A DNA stretch of 64,000 nucleotides from Streptomyces sp. NRRL S-37 (GTDB taxonomy: Bacteria; Actinomycetota; Actinomycetes; Streptomycetales; Streptomycetaceae). This document shows positions 53,983 through 62,614 of this stretch, piece by piece. How positions within the stretch are numbered: position 1 is the stretch's first letter; each line of letters starts with the position of its first letter. The DNA is taken from assembly GCF_000721605.1 (NCBI RefSeq), contig NZ_JOIZ01000016.1, positions 1-64,000 of the forward strand. The letters are read 5' to 3'. Position numbers and translations under genes: made by a program. Under the pieces are notes generated by a model. It made no database searches, was not told the origin of the DNA, and was given only the letters and a program-made list of their open reading frames with translations.

Positions 53983-54828
53983 GTGAGCGAGCCCATCCCC
54001 GTGACCCGCGCCGTCGATCACGGCACCGCCAAACTGATGCCCGACGTCGACCGGGAACGGGCCTGGCTGCTGACCGTCGACGGGGCACCGCAGTCCTACG
54101 TCGACCTCGACGAGCCGACGCATCTGGAGTTCGAGTACGCGCGGCGGCTCGGGCACGTCCTCGACACCGCGGGCGAGCCGGGACGCCCCCTGGACGCCCT
54201 GCACCTCGGCGGCGGCGCGCTCTCCCTGCCCCGCTATCTGGCCGCCACCCGCCCCGGCTCCCGGCAGCACGTCGTGGAGTCCGACCGGGGACTGCTGGAA
54301 CTGGTCGCCGAGCACCTGCCCCTCCCCGCCGGCGCCGATGTCACGCTGCACGCGGCGGACGCCCGCGCCTGGCTGGAGACCGCCCCCGACGACAGCGCGG
54401 ACGTCCTGGTCGCCGACGTCTTCGGCGGCTCACGGGTCCCGGCGCACCTGACCTCCGTCGCCTACGCGCGGGAGGCCGCGCGTGTCCTGCGGCCCGGCGG
54501 GGTCTACCTCGCCAACCTCGCGGACGCGGCCCCGTTCGCCTTCCTGCGCTCCCAGCTCGCCACCCTGGGGACGCGGTTCGAGGAGCTGGCGCTGATCGCC
54601 GAGCCGGGAGTACTGCGCGGCCGCCGCTTCGGCAACGCGGTCCTGGCCGCCGCCCACCGGCCCCTGGACATCGCCGCCCTGTCCCGCGCCACCGCCGCCG
54701 ACGCCTTCCCCGCGCGGGTCGAGCACGGCGCGGCCCTGCGGGACTTCACCCGCGGTGCGCGCCCGGTGCACGACGAGGACGCCGTACCGTCCCCCGTGCC
54801 CCCGGAGGGGGCGTTCGGCATCGGCTGA
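53983..54828 (+). CDS. Spermidine-synthase-like methyltransferase-fold protein
   Basis: 281 residues from the GTG at 53983. The spermidine/putrescine aminopropyltransferase-like Rossmann fold: LDALHLGGGALSLPRYLAATRPGS (AdoMet/dcAdoMet loop), HVVESDRGLLELVAEHL, and VADVFGGSRVPAHLTSVAY. Gly-rich loop and acidic ends are preserved; substrate residues are uncertain, so the reaction cannot be named. CACAAT (53971-53976) fits a leaderless -10 box. Confidence 0.82.
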   Translation: MSEPIPVTRAVDHGTAKLMPDVDRERAWLLTVDGAPQSYVDLDEPTHLEFEYARRLGHVLDTAGEPGRPLDALHLGGGALSLPRYLAATRPGSRQHVVESDRGLLELVAEHLPLPAGADVTLHAADARAWLETAPDDSADVLVADVFGGSRVPAHLTSVAYAREAARVLRPGGVYLANLADAAPFAFLRSQLATLGTRFEELALIAEPGVLRGRRFGNAVLAAAHRPLDIAALSRATAADAFPARVEHGAALRDFTRGARPVHDEDAVPSPVPPEGAFGIG

Positions 54829-54985
54829 CGCGGTGTCCGTGCCGGGCACGCCGAGGGGCGTTCGGTGGTGGCCGGTGCGGTGCTCGTGCCGGGTCCGGCG
54901 GTGTGGTCCCGTGCGACGTGGCGCGGGGCGCGCCCGTCATCCGGGTCCGCCGACGGGGCGTTCGGCGCCGGCCGACGCGCTGTCG
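54808..54985. repeat. Imperfect direct repeat pair at convergent gene ends
   Basis: GGGGCGTTCGGC-AT-CGGCTGACGCGGTGTC (about 54809-54837) and the similar GGGGCGTTCGGC-GC-CGGCCGACGCGCTGTC (about 54956-54984) differ at only a few bases. They lie in the 3' ends of the convergent spermidine-synthase-like and MFS genes. Confidence 0.5.
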
Positions 54986-56235
54986 GCGTTCGGGGCCGCG
55001 CCGGTGATCCGGAGGGTTCGGCGGCGCAGATTCCGTACGTCCGGGACGCACAGCACCGCCGCCGTGACGACCACGACCAGCGCCGCGCACCCCCACAGCG
55101 CCTCCGGGCGGCCGAACGCCGTCTCCGCGGGGCCCGCCAGGGCCATCGCCGCCGGCACCAGCGCGACCGAGCCGAACCAGTCGTACGCCGAGACCCGGGA
55201 CAGCTTCTCCTCCGGTATCTCCTGGTGCAGCGCGGTCATCCAGGAGACGCCGAACACCTCCAGCGACACACCGGTCACGAACATCACCGCGCACAGCACG
55301 GTGACCGGCGCCGGCACGGCGAGCGCGGCGGACGGCAGGGCCAGCGGGAACACGCACAGGGTGCCGGCGAACAGCAGACGGCGCGGCTGCCAGCGGGTCA
55401 TCAGCAGCGCGCCCGCCACCGTGCCCCCGCCGAAGAAGGCCAGCGCCACACCCCAGGGCCCGGCGCCGCCCAGGTGGTCCCGGGCGACGAGCGGCCCGTA
55501 GACCGCGTCGGCCGCGCCGACGACCGCGTTGGCGACGGAGAACTGGACGACGACGCCCCACAGCCAGGGCCGGCCGGTGAACTCCCGCCAGCCCTCCTTG
55601 AGATCGGCGAGCATGCCGCCGCCGGGGGCACGCTCCGGTATGTGCCTCACGTCGAGGAACGCCCGCAGCGCGGCGGCGACAGCGAACGCCACCGCGTCCG
55701 CCGCCAGCACCCACCCGGGCCCGATCGCGGCGACCATGGCACCGCCCAGCGCGGCACCGCCGAGGGTCGCCCCGTGCGTCGCCATCCGGAACACCGCGAA
55801 CGCCCGGCCGGCCTCCTCGCCCCGCACCGACGACAGCAGCATGCCCTCGGCGGCCGGGTTGAAGAACGCCTGACCGGTACCGCCGAGTGCGCTGAGCAGC
55901 ATCATCTGCCACAGCCGCGCCTCGCCCGCCAGCACCAGCGCCGCGAACGCGGCCTGCGAGACGCAGTTCAGGGCGTTGGCCGCGACCATCACCCGGTGCC
56001 GCGGCAGCCGGTCCGCGACGGCACCGCCGATCAGCAGGAACAGCACCAGGGGCAGGGTGCGGGCGGCGGCCACCAGACCCACGTCGCCGCCGTCGCCGCC
56101 CGAGCCCAGCACGGCGAACGCGGCGGCGATCAGCGCGCCGTGGCTGCCCAGGTTGGTCACCACGGCGGCGGCGGTCAGCAGGGAGTAGTTGCGGCCGGCC
56201 CAGGCGGGGCGGCGGCGGATGACGGTGGTCGGCAC
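54937..56235 (-). CDS. MFS transporter
   Basis: About 432 residues from the GTG at 56235, with twelve membrane segments. The cytosolic loop motif is present as GGAVADRLPRHRVMV, and the rest matches the enterobactin-exporter-like/DHA3 group (RNYSLLTAAAVVTNLG, GGTGQAFFNPAAEGMLLSSVRGEE). Probable drug or siderophore exporter; substrate unknown. Confidence 0.85.
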   Translation of the reverse strand: MPTTVIRRRPAWAGRNYSLLTAAAVVTNLGSHGALIAAAFAVLGSGGDGGDVGLVAAARTLPLVLFLLIGGAVADRLPRHRVMVAANALNCVSQAAFAALVLAGEARLWQMMLLSALGGTGQAFFNPAAEGMLLSSVRGEEAGRAFAVFRMATHGATLGGAALGGAMVAAIGPGWVLAADAVAFAVAAALRAFLDVRHIPERAPGGGMLADLKEGWREFTGRPWLWGVVVQFSVANAVVGAADAVYGPLVARDHLGGAGPWGVALAFFGGGTVAGALLMTRWQPRRLLFAGTLCVFPLALPSAALAVPAPVTVLCAVMFVTGVSLEVFGVSWMTALHQEIPEEKLSRVSAYDWFGSVALVPAAMALAGPAETAFGRPEALWGCAALVVVVTAAVLCVPDVRNLRRRTLRITGAAPNADSASAGAERPVGGPG

Positions 56236-56295
56236 CCCGTGACTATCGCCGGGCCGCGGCCGACTTGCCAAATGGGCCGCCGCCCTCCCGACCCG

Positions 56296-57318
56296 CTACG
56301 ACCCCTGCGGCCCGTCCTCCGTCAGGCGCACCGTGCTGAGGATCTTCTGCACGGTCTCCTCCGGGATCTCGTCCTTGACGCCCTTCGCGCCGTACAGGTT
56401 CCAGGTGACGAAGTCCCCGGCGCCGTTCTTGAAGGCGAACGTGATCGCCTTGCCCTCGCTGTCGCACTTGCCGTTCTGCGGCGTGTTCTCCGAGTGCGAC
56501 GTGGCGACGTGGCCCTTGATGCCCGACGCCGTGGTGTACGCCTTCGGCTTGTCCTGCTTCACACTCTTCTTGTCGGGCTGCGTGTACCCGCCGTAGATCC
56601 ACCACGGCACGCGGGTCTCGGCCGCCTCCTGGGTGGTCTTGGCGCCGTTCTCACCGCGGGTTCCGGCGGTGGCGAGGGCGGTGTCCTCCTCGCGGCCGTC
56701 CTTGTTGTCGTCGCTCGTGCACCACTTGGACTTCAGATACGCGGGAGCGGTGACGGTGGTGCGGTCCATCTCACCGTCCTTCTCCTCCCACTCGAAGCCC
56801 ACACTGGTGCCGGGCGTCTCGATCTCCCAGTCGGCCGGGACGTCGAACTTGGTGCCGAAGCGGGTGTTGACGACGACCTGCCAGCCCGGAACGGTCGCCT
56901 TCTCCCCTTCGCCGCCGCGCGGGTTGTCGTCCGAGGCGGAGGCGCTCGGTTCGGCGGAGGTGTCCTTGGTCGCCGTCGCGGTCGGCTTGGCGCCCTTCTC
57001 GCCGTCGGCCTCGTCGTCCTTGTCGCCGCCGAGCACCAGGAACCCCGTGACACCGGCGGCCACGACGACGGCCGTCGCGGCGATGAGCGCCACCAGCTTC
57101 GTCCGGTTCTCGCCCCCGCCCTGCGGTGGCTGCGGCCCGCCCACCACGGTCTGCGCGCCCCACCCGGGCTGCTGCTGATACGGGTTCGGCTGCTGATGAC
57201 CGGGCTGCTGATAGCCGGGCTGCTGATACGGATTCGGCTGTTGGTACCCCGGCTGCTGGTACGGGTTGTTCGACTGCGGGTTCTGCTCGCCCCCGGGCGG
57301 CTGCTGTCCTGGCCACAT
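56296..57318 (-). CDS. Membrane protein with Tyr/Gln/Pro repeat N-terminus
   Basis: 340 residues from the ATG at 57318. Residues 1-60 consist of repeats of the type PYQQPGYQQPN (DNA repeats near 57165-57265). One membrane segment spans about 76-100. A charged Ser/Thr/Asp-rich linker precedes an extracytoplasmic domain (about 150-340) with WQVVVNTRFGTKFDVPADWEIE. This layout is common in Streptomyces surface proteins. TAGGGT lies 8 nt before the ATG, so the mRNA is probably leaderless. Function unknown. Confidence 0.78.
   Translation of the reverse strand: MWPGQQPPGGEQNPQSNNPYQQPGYQQPNPYQQPGYQQPGHQQPNPYQQQPGWGAQTVVGGPQPPQGGGENRTKLVALIAATAVVVAAGVTGFLVLGGDKDDEADGEKGAKPTATATKDTSAEPSASASDDNPRGGEGEKATVPGWQVVVNTRFGTKFDVPADWEIETPGTSVGFEWEEKDGEMDRTTVTAPAYLKSKWCTSDDNKDGREEDTALATAGTRGENGAKTTQEAAETRVPWWIYGGYTQPDKKSVKQDKPKAYTTASGIKGHVATSHSENTPQNGKCDSEGKAITFAFKNGAGDFVTWNLYGAKGVKDEIPEETVQKILSTVRLTEDGPQGS
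57163..57270. repeat. Short tandem coding repeats
   Basis: Imperfect repeats based on TGCTGATACGGGTTCGGC encode the YQQPGYQQPNP pattern on the minus strand. They are likely to vary in copy number between strains. Confidence 0.6.
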
Positions 57319-57437
57319 GGGCAGCCACCCTAGCCGCGCCAGGGACACGATTGGGTCACCGCCCTTTGACAGGGACGTAGCAAACCGGATGCCGCGCGGC
57401 ATGGCGAGTTGAGGCTACTCGTGGGTAACCTGCGGTC

Positions 57438-57890
57438 ATGAGCGCAGACCAGATGTCCATCGGCGAGATGCTCGCCGCCACGGTGCCCATGGCCCGGACC
57501 CTCAACCTCCAGTTCCTGGAGACCACACCCGAGCGGGCCGTGGTGGCCCTGCCGGACCAGGCCGACTACCACAACCACGTGGGCGGGCCGCACGCCGGCG
57601 CGATGTTCACCCTGGGAGAGTCGGCGAGCGGCGCGATCGTGCTCGCCGCGTTCGGGGACCAGCTCGCGCGGGCCGTACCGCTGGCCGTCAGCGCCGAGAT
57701 CGCCTACAGGAAGCTGGCGATGGGCCCGGTCACCGCCACCGCGACCCTCGGCCGCCCGGCCGCCGAGGTCGTCGCCGAACTCGACGAGGGCGCGCGCCCC
57801 GAGTTCCCGGTCTCGGTCGCCATCCGCCGCGAGGACGGCGCCGTCACCGGCGAGATGACCGTCGTGTGGACCCTGCGCCCCAACGGCTGA
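57438..57890 (+). CDS. Hotdog-fold thioesterase-like protein (DUF4442)
   Basis: 150 residues. A hotdog fold with HVGGPHAGAMFTLGESASG (helix region), AVSAEIAYRKLAMGPVTATATL and FPVSVAIRREDGAV. It may hydrolyse acyl-CoA, but the catalytic carboxylate cannot be assigned by eye. TAACCT (57426-57431) ends 6 nt before the ATG, indicating a leaderless start. A DedA gene follows 84 nt later. Confidence 0.8.
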   Translation: MSADQMSIGEMLAATVPMARTLNLQFLETTPERAVVALPDQADYHNHVGGPHAGAMFTLGESASGAIVLAAFGDQLARAVPLAVSAEIAYRKLAMGPVTATATLGRPAAEVVAELDEGARPEFPVSVAIRREDGAVTGEMTVVWTLRPNG

Positions 57891-57974
57891 CCACCGGCAC
57901 ACCGGCGGGGCCGGTAGGCTTCCCGTTCGTGCGCCGGGACCGGCGCACGAACGGCGGACCGGGAGGACAGGGCG

Positions 57975-58604
57975 TTGCACGTGCAGGAGTGGCTCGAGAC
58001 CGTACCCGCGGTCGCCGTGTACGCCCTGGTGGGGCTGGTCATCGGACTGGAGAGCCTGGGCATCCCGCTGCCGGGCGAGATCATCCTGGTCTCCTCCGCG
58101 CTGCTCGCCTCCCAGCACGGCGACATCGACCCGGTGGTCCTCGGCGCCAGCGCCACCGCCGGCGCGATCATCGGCGACTCCATCGGCTACGCCATCGGCC
58201 GCAAGGGCGGCCGGCCACTGCTGGCCTGGCTGGGCGCCAAGTTCCCCCGCCACTTCAGCGAGGGACACATCGCGACCGCCGAGCGCTCCTTCCAGAAGTG
58301 GGGCATGTGGGCCGTCTTCTTCGGCCGCTTCGTGGCCCTGCTGCGCATCTTCGCCGGCCCGCTCGCGGGCGTGCTGCGGATGCCGTACTGGAAGTTCCTG
58401 ATCGCCAACGTCCTCGGCGGCATCGTCTGGGCGGGCGGCACCACCGCCGTCATCTACTACGTGGGCATCGTCGCCGAGTCCTGGCTGAAGCGCTTCTCCT
58501 GGCTGGGCCTGGTACTGGCGGTACTGATCGGCGTGACGTCGATGCTGGTCCTGAGGCGCAAGGCGAAGAAGGCGACCCCGGAACCGGTCGTCGCCGCCGA
58601 GTAG
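57975..58604 (+). CDS. DedA family membrane protein
   Basis: 209 residues from a TTG at 57975, supported by GGGAGG at 57961-57966 with 8-nt spacing; the GTG at 57981 is further away than usual. DedA/SNARE-like motifs are clear: LESLGIPLPGEIILVSSALLA, GDSIGYAIGRKGG, and GRFVALLRIFAGPLAGVLRM. The family includes flippases for undecaprenyl phosphate and other lipids; the substrate here is unknown. TTG starts are rare in this window. Confidence 0.87.
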   Translation: MHVQEWLETVPAVAVYALVGLVIGLESLGIPLPGEIILVSSALLASQHGDIDPVVLGASATAGAIIGDSIGYAIGRKGGRPLLAWLGAKFPRHFSEGHIATAERSFQKWGMWAVFFGRFVALLRIFAGPLAGVLRMPYWKFLIANVLGGIVWAGGTTAVIYYVGIVAESWLKRFSWLGLVLAVLIGVTSMLVLRRKAKKATPEPVVAAE

Positions 58605-58694
58605 AAGCGTCCGAAGAGGCGCGGGGCTGTGCCGATGTGCGGCTCCGCGGGCGGGCGCGAGAGGCCCGGTCGGCCCACAGCCCGCCCGCCACCG

Positions 58695-59225
58695 TCACCC
58701 CTCGTGCTGTTCCCGGTGAACCCCGGCCAGCTCCGCGTACATCGTGCCGTTGAGGGTGAGCCCCTCGCGCTCCTCGGGGCTCAGTTCCCGCCGCACCTTC
58801 GCCGGCACCCCCGCCACCAGCGACCCCGGCGGCACCCGCATCCCCTGCGGCACCAACGCCTGCGCGGCGACAAGGGACCCCGCGCCGATCACGGCGCCAT
58901 TGAGCACCGTCGCCCCCATCCCGATCAGGCAGTCGTCCTCGACGGTCGCCCCGTGCACCACGGCGTTGTGCCCGATGGAAACCCGCTCGCCCACGCTGAC
59001 CGGGAACCCCGGATCGGCGTGCAGCGTGCAGTTGTCCTGCACGTTGCTGCTCGCCCCGACGGAGATCCGCTCCACGTCACCGCGCAGCACCGCCCCGTAC
59101 CAGACGCTCGCCCCCGCGTGCAGCGTCACATCCCCGATCACCGAGGCCGTGGGCGCCACGAAGACGTCCCCGTCCACCTTCGGCTCCTTGCCCCCGATAC
59201 CCGTGATCAGCGCGCGGTGCGTCAT
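58695..59225 (-). CDS. Gamma-carbonic-anhydrase-like hexapeptide protein
   Basis: 176 residues from the ATG at 59225, with GGAGGAGAAGG upstream. Left-handed beta-helix with three metal-binding histidines in gamma-carbonic-anhydrase spacing: H69, H86 and H91 (NCTLHADPG, VSIGHNAVVHGATVEDDCL). R48-x-D50 matches the conserved VLRGD. Many such homologues (YrdA/PaaY type) are not active carbonic anhydrases, so activity is not assured. Confidence 0.87.
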   Translation of the reverse strand: MTHRALITGIGGKEPKVDGDVFVAPTASVIGDVTLHAGASVWYGAVLRGDVERISVGASSNVQDNCTLHADPGFPVSVGERVSIGHNAVVHGATVEDDCLIGMGATVLNGAVIGAGSLVAAQALVPQGMRVPPGSLVAGVPAKVRRELSPEEREGLTLNGTMYAELAGVHREQHEG

Positions 59226-59340
59226 CGCCTTCTCCTCCACACGACGTCGTCGACACCCCGCACCGTACGCCGGCCCGGTGGGGTGAAGATCACAGGGGCG
59301 TGGGCCCGTCCCCGGGGTGCCCGCCGACTACGGTGAGCGG

Positions 59341-60138
59341 GTGCCGAAGCGCAAGAACACGTTCTCGTCCTGGTCGCGCCGCCTCGCTCAGCGCGCGGTC
59401 CACGCGGGCTGGGCCTGGGCGCAGCGCACGGGCTCGGTGACCGCCGAGCATCCCGGCCGCTTCCGCTTCGGGGCGATGGGAACAGGTACCAGGCTCGCCT
59501 TCCCGCTCGGCACGGTCTTCGGCGAACCCTGGATCCGGATCGGCGCGCACTGCATCGTCGGCGAGCAGGTCACCCTCACCGCCGGTCTGATGCCCGGCCT
59601 CGACCTCGGCCCCGAGCCGATCCTGCGCATCGGCGACGGGGTCGTGCTGGGCCGCGGCAGCCACGTCATCGCCGACACGACGGTCACCATCGGCAGCGAC
59701 TGCTACTTCGGGCCGTACGTCTACGTCACCTCCACCAACCACTCCTACGACGATCCGCACGAGCCCATCGGCAAGCAGTGGCCGCGGATGGAGCCGGTGG
59801 AGATCGGCCCCGGCTGCTGGATCGGCACCGGCGCGGTGATCCTGCCGGGGGCGCGCATCGGACGGAACGTGGTGGTGGCCGCGGGCGCGGTGGTCCGGGG
59901 CACGGTGCCCGACCACGCCGTGGTCGCGGGCGCCCCGGCCCGTGTCGTACGCCGCTGGACGCCCGCCGACGGCTGGCAGCCGCCGCTGCGCACCCCGGCG
60001 CCCGTACCGATCCCGGAGGGCATCACCCCGGAGCAGTTGCGGGCGCTGTCGGAGCTGGACGAGGAGGACATCGCGCGGCTCGCGGAACCGGCCGAGGAGG
60101 ACGCGGTCCGGCTCGCCGGGCTGGAACCCGAGGGCTGA
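59341..60138 (+). CDS. Left-handed beta-helix acyltransferase
   Basis: 265 residues from the GTG at 59341, 6 nt after TACGGT (59329-59334). Hexapeptide repeats span about 55-200 (IRIGAHCIVGEQVTLTAG, VIADTTVTIGSDCYFGPYVYV). TSTNHSYDDP carries the catalytic-histidine loop of xenobiotic/maltose-type acyltransferases, and the PGARIGRNVVVAAGAVV terminal repeats follow. An acidic tail ends the protein. Substrate unknown. Confidence 0.83.
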   Translation: MPKRKNTFSSWSRRLAQRAVHAGWAWAQRTGSVTAEHPGRFRFGAMGTGTRLAFPLGTVFGEPWIRIGAHCIVGEQVTLTAGLMPGLDLGPEPILRIGDGVVLGRGSHVIADTTVTIGSDCYFGPYVYVTSTNHSYDDPHEPIGKQWPRMEPVEIGPGCWIGTGAVILPGARIGRNVVVAAGAVVRGTVPDHAVVAGAPARVVRRWTPADGWQPPLRTPAPVPIPEGITPEQLRALSELDEEDIARLAEPAEEDAVRLAGLEPEG

Positions 60139-60161
60139 GTTGCCCTCACCCGGTCGTGAGC

Positions 60162-60211
60162 GGCGCCGATTCCGGGCGCGGTACAGGGCGCCGATTCCGG
60201 TCGCAGTACAG
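60162..60211. repeat. Tandem 25-bp repeat upstream of the XRE-cupin gene
   Basis: Two contiguous units (60162-60186 and 60187-60211) of GGCGCCGATTCCGG plus an 11-bp tail agree at 23 of 25 positions. The second tail holds TACAGT (60207-60212), a possible -10 box. Confidence 0.75.
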
Positions 60212-60293
60212 TGCGACGGACGACCGGGTCCGCCCCGCGGCAGCCGGACACGGAGCCCCGGTCGCCCCACCTGCTGGACGGAACGGACGGAAC

Positions 60294-60866
60294 GTGTCGG
60301 ACCTCGACCTGCTGACCCAGTCCCTGGCGCGCAACGTCAGACGCTGGCGCACCGAGCGCGGTTTCACGCTGGACGCGCTCGCCGCGCGGGCCGGTGTCAG
60401 CCGCGGCATGCTCATTCAGATCGAACAGGCCCGCACCAACCCGAGCATCGGCACGGTCGTCAAGATCGGCGACGCGCTCGGCGTCAGCGTCCCCACCCTG
60501 CTCGACTACGAGCGGGGCCCGGAGGTCCGGATCGTCCCCGCCGACCAGACCGTGCGGCTGTGGCACACCGAGGGCGGCAGCTACAGCCGGCTGCTCGCCG
60601 GCACCGAGGCGCCCGGTCCGCTGGAGATGTGGGACTGGCGGCTCATGCCGGGCGAGAGCAGCGACTCCGACCCGCACCCCGCCGGCACGGTCGAACTCGT
60701 CCACGTCACGTCCGGGGAACTGACCCTCACCGTCGGCGGAACGGAGCACCGGGTGCCGGCCGGCGCCAGTGCCTCCTTCGAGGCCGACACGCCGCACACG
60801 TACGGCAACCGGGGCGACGCCCCGATGGAGATGATCATGACGGTCTCGGTGCCTCCCGTGCACTGA
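60294..60866 (+). CDS. XRE-family regulator with cupin sensor domain
   Basis: 190 residues from the GTG at 60294. The XRE helix-turn-helix spans 8-65 (LARNVRRWRTERGFTLDALAARAGVSRGMLIQIEQ), and a cupin spans about 105-185 (HPAGTVELVHVTSGELTLTVGG). Such proteins control amine, polyamine or sulfur metabolism. A tandem 25-bp repeat 83-132 bp upstream is a likely self-binding site. No obvious target gene is adjacent. Confidence 0.87.
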   Translation: MSDLDLLTQSLARNVRRWRTERGFTLDALAARAGVSRGMLIQIEQARTNPSIGTVVKIGDALGVSVPTLLDYERGPEVRIVPADQTVRLWHTEGGSYSRLLAGTEAPGPLEMWDWRLMPGESSDSDPHPAGTVELVHVTSGELTLTVGGTEHRVPAGASASFEADTPHTYGNRGDAPMEMIMTVSVPPVH

Positions 60867-60889
60867 GGCGCCCCTGTTACGGTGCGGCC

Positions 60890-61447
60890 ATGCGCGCACC
60901 CATCGGAGACTTCGACCACGCCACCCCCGCCCCCGACTGCCTCGACGAGCTGACCGCCCCGGTCGCCGCCGCCGTCCGCGCCTGGAGCGGCAGCGTCCCC
61001 GCGGACCAGATCCTCTACGTCGACACCGACCCGCGCTGGGCGGACACCACCGTCTTCGTCGAGCACTACGGCCGGGAGCTGCTGGAGCGGTCGGCGAACT
61101 GCGTGGTGGTGGCGGGCAAGCGGGGCGGAGAGACCACGCTCGCCGCCTGTGTCGTCCTGTCCACCACCCGGCTCGACGTCAACGGCGTCGTACGGCGTCA
61201 CCTCGGCGCTCGCAAGGCGTCCTTCGCCCCGATGGACACGGCCACGGGGGAGACCGGCATGGAGTACGGCGGCATCACCCCGGTCGGACTGCCCGGCGAC
61301 TGGCCGGTACTGGTGGACGCGGCCGTCGTGGACCTGCCGTATGTGCTCGTCGGCAGCGGCCGACGGCGCGGCAAGCTGCTGGTGCCGGGCAAGGCGTTCG
61401 CGGAGCTGCCCGGATCGGTCGTACTGGAGGGGCTGGGAGTGGCCTGA
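60890..61447 (+). CDS. YbaK/EbsC (prolyl-tRNA deacylase-like) protein
   Basis: 185 residues from the ATG at 60890, 6 nt after TACGGT (60878-60883), leaderless. The YbaK fold is clear: NCVVVAGKRGGETTLAACVV, RKASFAPMDTATGETGMEYGGITPVGLP and DLPYVLVGSGRRRGKLLVPG. The family edits mischarged Ala/Cys-tRNA(Pro). The C-terminal codons and the stop lie in a 33-bp tandem repeat that continues beyond the gene. Confidence 0.88.
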   Translation: MRAPIGDFDHATPAPDCLDELTAPVAAAVRAWSGSVPADQILYVDTDPRWADTTVFVEHYGRELLERSANCVVVAGKRGGETTLAACVVLSTTRLDVNGVVRRHLGARKASFAPMDTATGETGMEYGGITPVGLPGDWPVLVDAAVVDLPYVLVGSGRRRGKLLVPGKAFAELPGSVVLEGLGVA

Positions 61448-61515
61448 CCGGTCGTACTGGAGGGGCTGGGAGCGGCCTGACCGGTCGTGCCGGAAGGGCC
61501 GGGAGCGGCCTGAGC
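61417..61515. repeat. Three 33-bp tandem repeats across the YbaK stop codon
   Basis: Units at 61417-61449, 61450-61482 and 61483-61515, each beginning GGTCGT and containing GGCCTGA. Units 1 and 2 differ at one base; unit 3 is more diverged. Unit length 33 bp equals 11 codons, and each repeats the in-frame TGA. Confidence 0.85.
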
Positions 61516-62544
61516 TCACCGCACCGCGTGGTGGGCGAGCGGCAGGTGCGGATCCGCCGCGCCGGGCACCGGTTCCGGGTCGGCGTGGACCAGGGCCGCG
61601 GTCAGCCGGGGGACGGCGTGCAGCAGCGCGTGCTCGGCCTCGACGGCGACGCGATGGGCCGCGCGCACCGTCGCCTCGCCGTCCACCACGACCGCCACCT
61701 CCGCGCGCAGCCGATGGCCGATCCAGCGCAGCCGCAGCTCGCCCACCCCGCGCACCCCCGGAACCGCCGTCAGGGCCCGTTCGGCCCGGTCCACCAGTGC
61801 CGGGTCGACGGCGTCCATCACCCGCCGGAACACCTCCCGCGCGGCGTCCCGCAGCACGCACACGATCGCCGCCGTGATCGCCAGCCCCACCACCGGGTCC
61901 GCGTACCGCCACCCCAGGGCCGAGCCGCCGGCGCCCAGCAGCACCGCCAGCGAGGTGAACCCGTCCGTACGGGCGTGCAGCCCGTCGGCGACCAGCGCGG
62001 CCGAGCCGATGTCACGCCCGACCCGGATGCGGTACCGGGCCACCCACTCGTTGCCCGCGACCCCGGCCAGCGCCGCGACGGCGACCGCCGGGACGTGTGC
62101 GACCGGGCGCGGGTCCAGCAGCCGGTCGAACGCCGTCCAGCCGGCGAAGGCCGCGGACGCGGCGATCGTCAGCACGATCGCGATGCCCGCCAGGTCCTCC
62201 GCGCGCCCGTAGCCGTAGGTGAAACGGCGGGTGGCGGCGCGCCGCCCCAGGACGAAGGCGATGCCCAGCGGCACGGCGGTCAGCGCGTCCGCCGCGTTGT
62301 GCACCGTGTCGCCGAGCAGCGCCACCGAGCCCGACACGGCCACCACGGCCGCCTGCGCCAGCGCCGTCACGCCCAGCACCGCGAGCGAGACCCACAGGGC
62401 GCGCATGCCCCGGGCCGAGGACTCCAGCGCGGAGTCGAGCTTGTCCGCGGTCTCGTGGGAGTGCGGGGTGAGGAGGTGGGCGAGGCGGTGCAGCGGTGAG
62501 GCCCGGTGGTGCCCGTGCTCATGACGGTGGTGGCGGTCGCTCAC
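61516..62544 (-). CDS. Cation diffusion facilitator metal transporter
   Basis: 342 residues from the GTG at 62544, with GGAAGGGGA upstream. A His-rich head (DRHHRHEHGHH) and six membrane segments. The metal site is VALLGDTVHNAADAL in segment 2 and ADGLHARTDGFTSLAV in segment 5. The cytosolic C-terminal domain follows. It exports Zn2+ or a similar divalent ion against protons. It diverges from an ArsR-type sensor, which likely represses it. Confidence 0.92.
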   Translation of the reverse strand: MSDRHHRHEHGHHRASPLHRLAHLLTPHSHETADKLDSALESSARGMRALWVSLAVLGVTALAQAAVVAVSGSVALLGDTVHNAADALTAVPLGIAFVLGRRAATRRFTYGYGRAEDLAGIAIVLTIAASAAFAGWTAFDRLLDPRPVAHVPAVAVAALAGVAGNEWVARYRIRVGRDIGSAALVADGLHARTDGFTSLAVLLGAGGSALGWRYADPVVGLAITAAIVCVLRDAAREVFRRVMDAVDPALVDRAERALTAVPGVRGVGELRLRWIGHRLRAEVAVVVDGEATVRAAHRVAVEAEHALLHAVPRLTAALVHADPEPVPGAADPHLPLAHHAVR

Positions 62545-62598
62545 GGTCGTCCCCTTCCGGTGCGCGGGTGGACACGGCGGCGCCCACCCCACCATTAT

Positions 62599-62614
62599 GT
62601 GCGTATGAGCGCAC
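62599..62614. promoter_or_regulatory. Possible ArsR operator and promoter
   Basis: GTGCG-N6-CGCAC (62599-62603 with 62610-62614) spans the arsR ATG at 62605. CATTAT (62593-62598) is a -10 ending 6 nt before it, so the mRNA is probably leaderless and the operator covers the start site. Confidence 0.5.

Noticed and set aside
57163..57270. Possible CRISPR-like repeat array
   Set aside because: The repeats are contiguous, in frame and encode YQQP repeats; there are no spacers or cas genes.
54865..57333. 822-codon plus-strand frame
   Set aside because: Antisense to the MFS and repeat-protein genes; translation is compositionally biased with no domain.
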